Shown one piece after another: positions 58,705 through 64,000 of a DNA stretch of 64,000 nt (position 1 is its first letter; every line of letters begins with the position of its first letter). The stretch spans positions 806,001 to 870,000 of the forward strand of contig JBGLNJ010000001.1 in NCBI GenBank assembly GCA_041300525.1, written 5' to 3'. Under the pieces are notes generated by a model. That model saw only the letters and a list, made by a program, of their open reading frames with translations, was not told where the DNA came from and ran no database searches. This DNA is from JBGLNJ01 sp041300525 (GTDB lineage Bacteria; Chloroflexota; Anaerolineae; Fen-1058). A program made the position numbers and the translations under genes.

Positions 58705-61700
58705 TTACTCCTCTTCATCTTCCACGTCGTCTTCATAGCCAATCGTGCCGCCCATTTCGCGCAGGCTGTCTTTGATGTCTTGCACCTCGTCGTCGCTCAA
58801 GTTCCAAATCCTGGCGGCGAGCGTGTCAATTTCTTCTTCGGCCTCGCGTACCTGCTCGTCTTTGCCTTTGGCGGCGGCGCGATGCGCGGCTTTGGACGCG
58901 GCGGCGAGCGCCTTGTGCGTTTCGTTCTTGGAATCGAACTTGGGCAGGGCGATGCGCGTGATGACGTGCGGGTCGGGATGCAAGACAATATAGGCCGTGG
59001 CCGCCAATTGCGCCGGCGTCGAGTTGAGCAGCGCACAGAGATAGTGCGCTTCGGTTTCCGTTTTGGAGGGAATAAAGACGGCTGTGTGGTCCGGCACAGC
59101 TATCTTTTCATCAAGGTGTTCGCCTTCGGCACTACCCACGACTGCTGCTTTGAGTGTATGAGCAATCTCTGACCACACGACTTTGAATGGCGCAAACGTG
59201 TATTCGCCAATATTGTACATTGTCCAGAATTCTGCGGTCTCTTTATCGCCAAAGAATTTCTTGAATGCGGCTCGCTCCAGCAGTTCCTTCTTGAACTGTG
59301 CAAGCCATTGATACGTGAGCGGCGCGCGGTCGCGCAACCATTCTTCTTTGTACCCGCTGCGCGTGACCGGGTCTTGGGTCATCAGAATGTGCAGGTGCGG
59401 GGTCGCGTTCCACCGGGCAATATCACGTCCGCGCAACAGCGGGTAAAGCAATTCCTTTTCCATCTTGTAGCCGGTGTAGGCTTTGACCTTGCGCTTGTTT
59501 CCCTTCAAGTGATTGCTGACCAGGACGTGCTTCTTGCCTATTGCCTCATCAATCGAAAGCCAATACACACCGTTCGCCCCACCAGTGTTTGAACCCTCGT
59601 ATGCTTGATACGCTGGCTTGAAGACATTGCCCGTGAAATTCCGCAGCGCGCGAATCGCCTTGCGCCCAGCAGTGAGCCAGCGGTCGGTCTGGAAACCGTT
59701 CTGCACTTTGTTCACCGGCTCGGCGACCAGCTTGAAGCGTCTGGTCTTTTTCTTGACCCGGTCGAGCGTGTCGGTGGTGTACACCGGCTCATTCGCGCGC
59801 CACAGGATGTAATCCACCGGGTATTTGACTTGCGCGCCTTTCTTGACGACGAACACGGCGGTGCGGTTAGTCGCGCCCTCGAACGGCTGAAAGCCGCTCA
59901 TATCGTGGACGCGCTGGGGCGCAAAGAACGTCACCGTCTGCGGGATGACAAACTTGCGAAAGCCTTCGCCGGCTTCGGTCTTGAACACGGATTGCGTGAT
60001 GATAAAGGCGAGATGCCCGCCTTCCTTGAGCAGTTTGTCAACGGCGACGAACGTCACGAGCATGGAGAGGTCTTTTTTGCCCGCGCCGTGCCGGACAGAG
60101 GTTCCCTTTGCGCCCGTGCCCGCCAGCTTGAAGAGGCCGTATTCTTTCCACAAGGGTTGTTGCGCATCGCGGTAGTCGTCGGGCAGGCTTTCCCAATTCA
60201 CCCAGGGCGGGTTGCCGACAATGACATCAAACAGGCCGTGCGTTTTGACTTCGAGGATCGGCGCAAAGCGGTTGATGAGAAAGCGGCCCCACAGCCCATC
60301 GAGTCCGGCTTTTTCCAAATCCCGCATGTCGTCGTATAGCTTGGCCAGCAACGTTTGGCCCTGCCCGATTTCAGAGGTAGGCAGATCACGCGTACCCAGT
60401 TGTTGTTGATACAACTCGCTCAAGTTGAGTTGCGTGTCGGCTTGTGCGCGAAAGCGGTTGCTATTCCAGCCTCGGCTCAAGCCTTCGCGGATCAGGTTGG
60501 CTAACTCTTCCAGCTTGCCGCTATCCACGATGGGCGCCGGGATGAGCAAGAGTTGATCTTGCAGTGAGGCTTTGGCGCGCAATTCCTTGAGCGCTTCCAG
60601 GTCAACTTTGTACACGCCGCCCATTTGCTCAAAGCCGCCCTGGCTAGGTGCGGCGGGGATCATGATGCTGTCGGTGAGGTAGACGGGAATGGTGATGGGG
60701 TCTTGCAGCGCGAGCAGACCTTCGCTTCCGCGAATGAGATCGCCTAACGCGATGATGTAATTGGCGCGGGCCGTGAGCACCGCCAGCGGGTTGAGGTCAA
60801 AGCCGACGATGTTGTGAATGATGAGCCTGCGGGCCTCGTCGGGATGCATGTGATGGTCGGCCACCCATTTGCGGGCACGCTTGATGGCTTCCACCAGGAA
60901 TGTGCCGGAGCCACAAGTCGGATCAAGCAATCGAAGGTGCGGGTCGCCATCGTAGCCAGAAAAGGCACTGACCTCTTCCAGCGTGAATTCGGCGAGCCAG
61001 TCGGCGGTGTAATACTCGCCCAGAGCATGACGCACCTTTTGCGGTACAAGACGCTGGTACACGTCTTTGAGCAAGTCGTGCGTTTCTTCGGGGCGGAGAT
61101 CGAACGTGGCGACCTCGTACTCGGAAAGTTTGCTGATGACAGCGCGGACAGCCTGGCCCAACGGCTCGTCCCACACGGCAGGCTCAACGTACCAATCGAA
61201 CAACTCGCCTTCCAAAAAGTTGTGAATCTGGAACTGGGCAAAGCTGCCACCTTCACGCTCCATGTCGTAGAGATGCTCGCGCAAGGTGTCCGGCTCAAAG
61301 CCGGAGAGCGCCTCAAGCGTGGTGGTGACGGTCGAACAACAATAGTTCACCAACTGCTCGGCAGTGAGCATTTTGACCAGCAGGCCGTAATAGGTGGACA
61401 GCGCGAAAAAAAATGCCGCTACGTCAAATGTGTTGGCGGGGCCTGGAATGCCGTACAGCTTTTGCATGTCGCCAAATTTACTGCGCGCTTCTTTGTCCGT
61501 AAACGACACAACTTCTCCAAAGAGCTTGCGCCACTCTGCGTAACGGGCGCGCACGGCAGCGCCAGACTTGCCGGTTTGCCCCAATGCCCACATCACTTTA
61601 ACGTAAAAGTGCTGAATCATGTCTTGCGCGAGCGGGTTGACCGTTTGAGCGCGCCCTTGCTCCACCAGCGCAAAATCGGCAGCCAGACTCGCTGCGTTGA

Positions 61701-62355
61701 GTGCGCGTTTGTGCGATGAGCGCATGAGCACGAGCAGACGGTGAACGGAGTAAAACTCTTCTTCGGAAATCGGCGCGGCTTCGGAAACATCAAACCTATC
61801 AAGCGGCGCGAGGTAGCGCAGAAAAAAGATGTGCAGGCCATCCAGTCCCACGCCCTCATAATCTGCCAAATGTGCAAACCAGTTCTTGCCATGCTCATCA
61901 CGAGCGCGGCCAATGATGTAACGCGCAAGTTCGGTGATGGCTTCTTTATTTCCGGGCGTGAGATGATCGGGCAGGTCGGGAGCATCTATCGCGTCCGACG
62001 TGACGTTGGGCACGGCGAACTTGCTTTCTCGCGTGTGCGTGAACTTGCCTGGCGCTTTGAGTTCCAAAAAGACGTTGCTGAAAACCAAGTCGGCTTTGCC
62101 CGTTCCACCCGTGCGCCCCGCGCCGATGACCTTGACCTGTGAGGACAGGTCAATCTCCACACCAAGCCGTTTGGCTGCGTCTTGTAATACCGGGCGCATA
62201 TTGTCTTCAAAGTTGGCTTCCAGGGAAGCACCCTTACGCGCCGCGCGCATAGCTTTGTTCGCAGCGTCGCGGATTTGCATCGCCAGGTCTTGCGCGTTAG
62301 CTTTGTGAATCAACAATGGGGAAGTTGGCATTTTGGGCTGGGCTTTTGGGCTCAT
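58705..62355 (-). CDS. Type IIG-like restriction enzyme / adenine-N6 methyltransferase
   Basis: The 1216-residue protein combines a nuclease-like N-terminus (GKADLVFSNVFLELKAPG, a D...ExK pattern near residues 88-105), a long helical part, an N6-adenine methyltransferase domain with motif I LLDPTCGSGTFLVEAI (near 475) and motif IV VIVGNPPWVNWESL (near 710), and a C-terminal target-recognition region (about 830-1130). All parts are in one chain, as in type IIG/IIL enzymes (Eco57I, MmeI group). The acidic tail (YEDDVEDEEE) is unusual. It would modify and cut unmethylated foreign DNA. Confidence 0.88.
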   Translation of the reverse strand: MSPKAQPKMPTSPLLIHKANAQDLAMQIRDAANKAMRAARKGASLEANFEDNMRPVLQDAAKRLGVEIDLSSQVKVIGAGRTGGTGKADLVFSNVFLELKAPGKFTHTRESKFAVPNVTSDAIDAPDLPDHLTPGNKEAITELARYIIGRARDEHGKNWFAHLADYEGVGLDGLHIFFLRYLAPLDRFDVSEAAPISEEEFYSVHRLLVLMRSSHKRALNAASLAADFALVEQGRAQTVNPLAQDMIQHFYVKVMWALGQTGKSGAAVRARYAEWRKLFGEVVSFTDKEARSKFGDMQKLYGIPGPANTFDVAAFFFALSTYYGLLVKMLTAEQLVNYCCSTVTTTLEALSGFEPDTLREHLYDMEREGGSFAQFQIHNFLEGELFDWYVEPAVWDEPLGQAVRAVISKLSEYEVATFDLRPEETHDLLKDVYQRLVPQKVRHALGEYYTADWLAEFTLEEVSAFSGYDGDPHLRLLDPTCGSGTFLVEAIKRARKWVADHHMHPDEARRLIIHNIVGFDLNPLAVLTARANYIIALGDLIRGSEGLLALQDPITIPVYLTDSIMIPAAPSQGGFEQMGGVYKVDLEALKELRAKASLQDQLLLIPAPIVDSGKLEELANLIREGLSRGWNSNRFRAQADTQLNLSELYQQQLGTRDLPTSEIGQGQTLLAKLYDDMRDLEKAGLDGLWGRFLINRFAPILEVKTHGLFDVIVGNPPWVNWESLPDDYRDAQQPLWKEYGLFKLAGTGAKGTSVRHGAGKKDLSMLVTFVAVDKLLKEGGHLAFIITQSVFKTEAGEGFRKFVIPQTVTFFAPQRVHDMSGFQPFEGATNRTAVFVVKKGAQVKYPVDYILWRANEPVYTTDTLDRVKKKTRRFKLVAEPVNKVQNGFQTDRWLTAGRKAIRALRNFTGNVFKPAYQAYEGSNTGGANGVYWLSIDEAIGKKHVLVSNHLKGNKRKVKAYTGYKMEKELLYPLLRGRDIARWNATPHLHILMTQDPVTRSGYKEEWLRDRAPLTYQWLAQFKKELLERAAFKKFFGDKETAEFWTMYNIGEYTFAPFKVVWSEIAHTLKAAVVGSAEGEHLDEKIAVPDHTAVFIPSKTETEAHYLCALLNSTPAQLAATAYIVLHPDPHVITRIALPKFDSKNETHKALAAASKAAHRAAAKGKDEQVREAEEEIDTLAARIWNLSDDEVQDIKDSLREMGGTIGYEDDVEDEEE

Positions 62356-62494
62356 GGCTGCCTCGTGTGTCTTTTCTTCGTGCCAAGATTGTATGTCACG
62401 CGGGGGGAAATGTCAAAAGGCGCGATTGGACAGCCTGCCGCGTACAGTGTAAAATCGTCATGGGTCATTCACGTTCAAGCGCGGAAGGAGCATT

Positions 62495-63829
62495 GTGAAA
62501 AAACTTGTTTCCATCATCATCCTGCTTGCCTTCGTCGCCAGCGCGTGCGCGCCAGCCACCCCCACCGCCACGCCGACGCCCATCTCAATCCCAGTCACCG
62601 TTCAGGTGCCGGTGCAGCAAACCGTCCAGGTGCCGGTGCTCATCACTCCCACGCCGGCGCTGCCACCCCAAGTCCTGCGCTGGTCGGTGGAAGGCGTCAG
62701 CGATCTAGCCACGCTCGACCCGCCTCGAATCACGGACTCGCAAGGCGTGTTCGTCGCCGGGCTGCTGTTTGGCGGGCTGGTCAAGCTCGACGCGGAACTC
62801 AAGGTCGTGCCGGACGCGGCCACGTGGACCGTTTCGGAAGACGGCCTACAGTACATCTTCAAGCTGCGCAACGGGCTGCGGTTCTCTGACGGCACGCCGG
62901 TCACGTCCGACGACGTGGCATTTTCGTTGACGCGCGCGCTCGATCCGGCAACCGGCTCGACGACCGGGCCGTTCTACCTTTCCAACATTGTCGGCGCGGA
63001 CGATCTGGCCGCGGGCAAGGCCAAGGACCTGGCTGGCGTCAAGGCGGTTGACCCGCAGACAATTTTGGTCACCGTCAAGCAGCCATCGGCGTTCTTTCTC
63101 AGCCAGTTGAGCTTTGCGTGCGGCTTTATCGTCTCCAAGAAACAAGTGCAGGCCAACCCGGCCAATTGGATGGAGAAACCTGCCGGCGCCGGCCCATTCC
63201 TGTTGAGGGAATGGATGCACGACCAGGGGCTTGTACTCGTGCCGAATCCGAATTATTACGGTGGGCCACTCCAGGTGACGGAACTCCATTTGCCGTTCCT
63301 GCAAGACAGCGAAATGGCTTTTGGGTTGTATCGCGCAGGCAGCCTGGACGTGATGGGCAGTCAGCAAAACGGCGTGCCCTCCCCGCACATCGCGGAGGTG
63401 CGCGACCTGCCGGATTTGCGTGTTGCTTCCGGCTCTGTCGTGCGCTACGTGGGGTTCAACAACACGCTCAAGCCGTTCAACGACGTTCGCGTGCGCCAGG
63501 CATTTGCCCGTTCCGTGGATAAGCAAACCCTGGCCGATAGAATTCTGGGCAAGACGGTCCGAACGACCAACCGCATTCTGCCTCCCGGCATCCCCGGCAG
63601 CGAGTTTCCCATCCAGGGGCTATCGTTCAACCCCGATGCGGCCAAAAAGCTGCTCGTTGATGCGGGCTATCCTGGCGGGCGCGGATTGGGAGCGCTCATG
63701 CTCACGTACGGCAAAGAGGGTGATAACGAGCGCGTCGTTGCTTTTCTGCAAGCGCAGTGGAAAGAGAACCTCGGCGTCAACATTGCATTGCAACCGCTGG
63801 AATTGACCGCGTTCAGCGAGCGGCTCTCG
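62495..63829 (+). CDS. Peptide-type substrate-binding lipoprotein, C-terminus cut
   Basis: GTG 62495 follows GGAAGGAG. The signal ends in a lipobox (FVASAC), then a Pro/Thr/Val-rich linker, and a family 5 solute-binding domain: LQYIFKLRNGLRFSDGTPVTSDDVAFSL and FNDVRVRQAFARSVDKQTLADRIL. Homology goes to LTAFSERL at about 63829. The last 60-80 residues are missing, replaced by antisense of a priA-like gene. Divergent from the restriction gene. Confidence 0.9.
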
Positions 63830-63837
63830 GTTGCTCC

Positions 63838-64000
63838 ATCTCCTTGTCCGGCAGCTATAAAGCCTCGCTCGATTGCAGACCACACCACGGCCTGGTCGGC
63901 GGTGAGCGACAGCGCTTCCGTGGGCACGTAATCGCGGTCGGCCAATGGGTCGCGCAGCAATTCACCCTCGGTCAGCTCGACCAGGCCGAGTTGTTCGAGC
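63838..64000 (-). CDS. priA: Probable primosomal protein N' (PriA), internal part
   Basis: The minus-strand frame from the window edge reads LEQLGLVELTEGELLRDPLADRD, then PTEALSLTADQAVVWSAIERGF. In PriA a similar stretch (LT.EQ..A...I) comes right before the helicase Walker A loop. Here the match ends at about 63838, before that loop, where the binding-protein gene of the opposite strand begins. The N-terminal part is beyond the window. Identification rests on about 50 residues. Confidence 0.5.

Overview
The window looks like part of the chromosome of an uncultured, GC-rich bacterium, most likely a member of Chloroflexota (Anaerolineae-like). That is an inference from gene content: a split trp/aro supra-operon, long multi-GAF histidine kinases, paired DUF881 genes, an FusA2-type EF-G, GT87 and DUF3105 membrane proteins, and lipoprotein-type peptide-binding proteins with Pro/Thr/Gln-rich linkers. 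Codon use is fairly uniform throughout.

Layout. 1-7.4 kb: trpC(partial)-trpF-trpB-trpA, then a promoter, a 29-codon Phe/Tyr-rich leader peptide with a terminator, and aroH-tyrA-pheA-aroF(DAHP synthase)-aroA, where aroA is cut after about 190 codons. 7.35-19.0 kb: a likely terpenoid locus. On the minus strand are a HTH regulator, the first 27 codons of a protein resembling class II diterpene cyclases, a homologue of the mycobacterial tuberculosinyl-adenosine synthase Rv3378c, a B12-binding radical SAM enzyme, an ABC-2 exporter and a GT87-like glycosyltransferase. On the plus strand are a GNAT gene and a MacB-like ATPase/permease pair. 19-29.7 kb: secreted protein and lipoprotein genes, an EF-G paralogue with its own strong promoter and an octamer-repeat leader, a small GNAT, a TPR protein, a 104-bp MITE with target duplication, a tandem-XRE regulator and a 1284-residue hybrid GAF/PAS histidine kinase. 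29.7-31 kb: gene debris (Rhs scrap, DUF5674 fragment, mazF without a start). 31-41.5 kb: a GntR-controlled catabolic/transport operon (metallo-hydrolase, amidohydrolase, peptide-type binding protein, two permeases, polysaccharide-deacetylase-like enzyme, two saccharopine-dehydrogenase-like enzymes). 41.5-53.6 kb: truncated subtilase, two-component system, DUF3105, HAD phosphatase, aldo/keto-reductase and transposase fragments, DUF35 protein, polyferredoxin plus DUF6599 lipoprotein, Fe-S aldo/keto reductase and an FtsK-like ATPase fragment. 54-56.6 kb: tRNA-Thr, then a tRNA-Tyr gene interrupted by a 622-nt group I intron carrying a PD-(D/E)XK homing endonuclease, then two DUF881 genes. 56.6-64 kb: FmdB-type zinc ribbon, serine-palmitoyltransferase-like alpha-oxoamine synthase, a type IIG-like restriction-methyltransferase with a small partner, a truncated peptide-binding protein and the edge of a probable priA.

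Two themes dominate. First, the regulatory and mobile RNA/DNA features are unusually clear: the aromatic-amino-acid attenuator, the intron-containing tRNA-Tyr, the MITE, and several near-consensus promoters, two of which imply leaderless mRNAs. Second, at least six places (about 7.35, 19.05, 41.57, 48.17, 52.76 and 63.83 kb) join two genes of opposite orientation that are both broken at the same point, either tail-to-tail or head-to-head. This is the signature of inverted chimeric joins (assembly or whole-genome-amplification artefacts) or of real inversions. Linkage across those points should not be trusted until checked.
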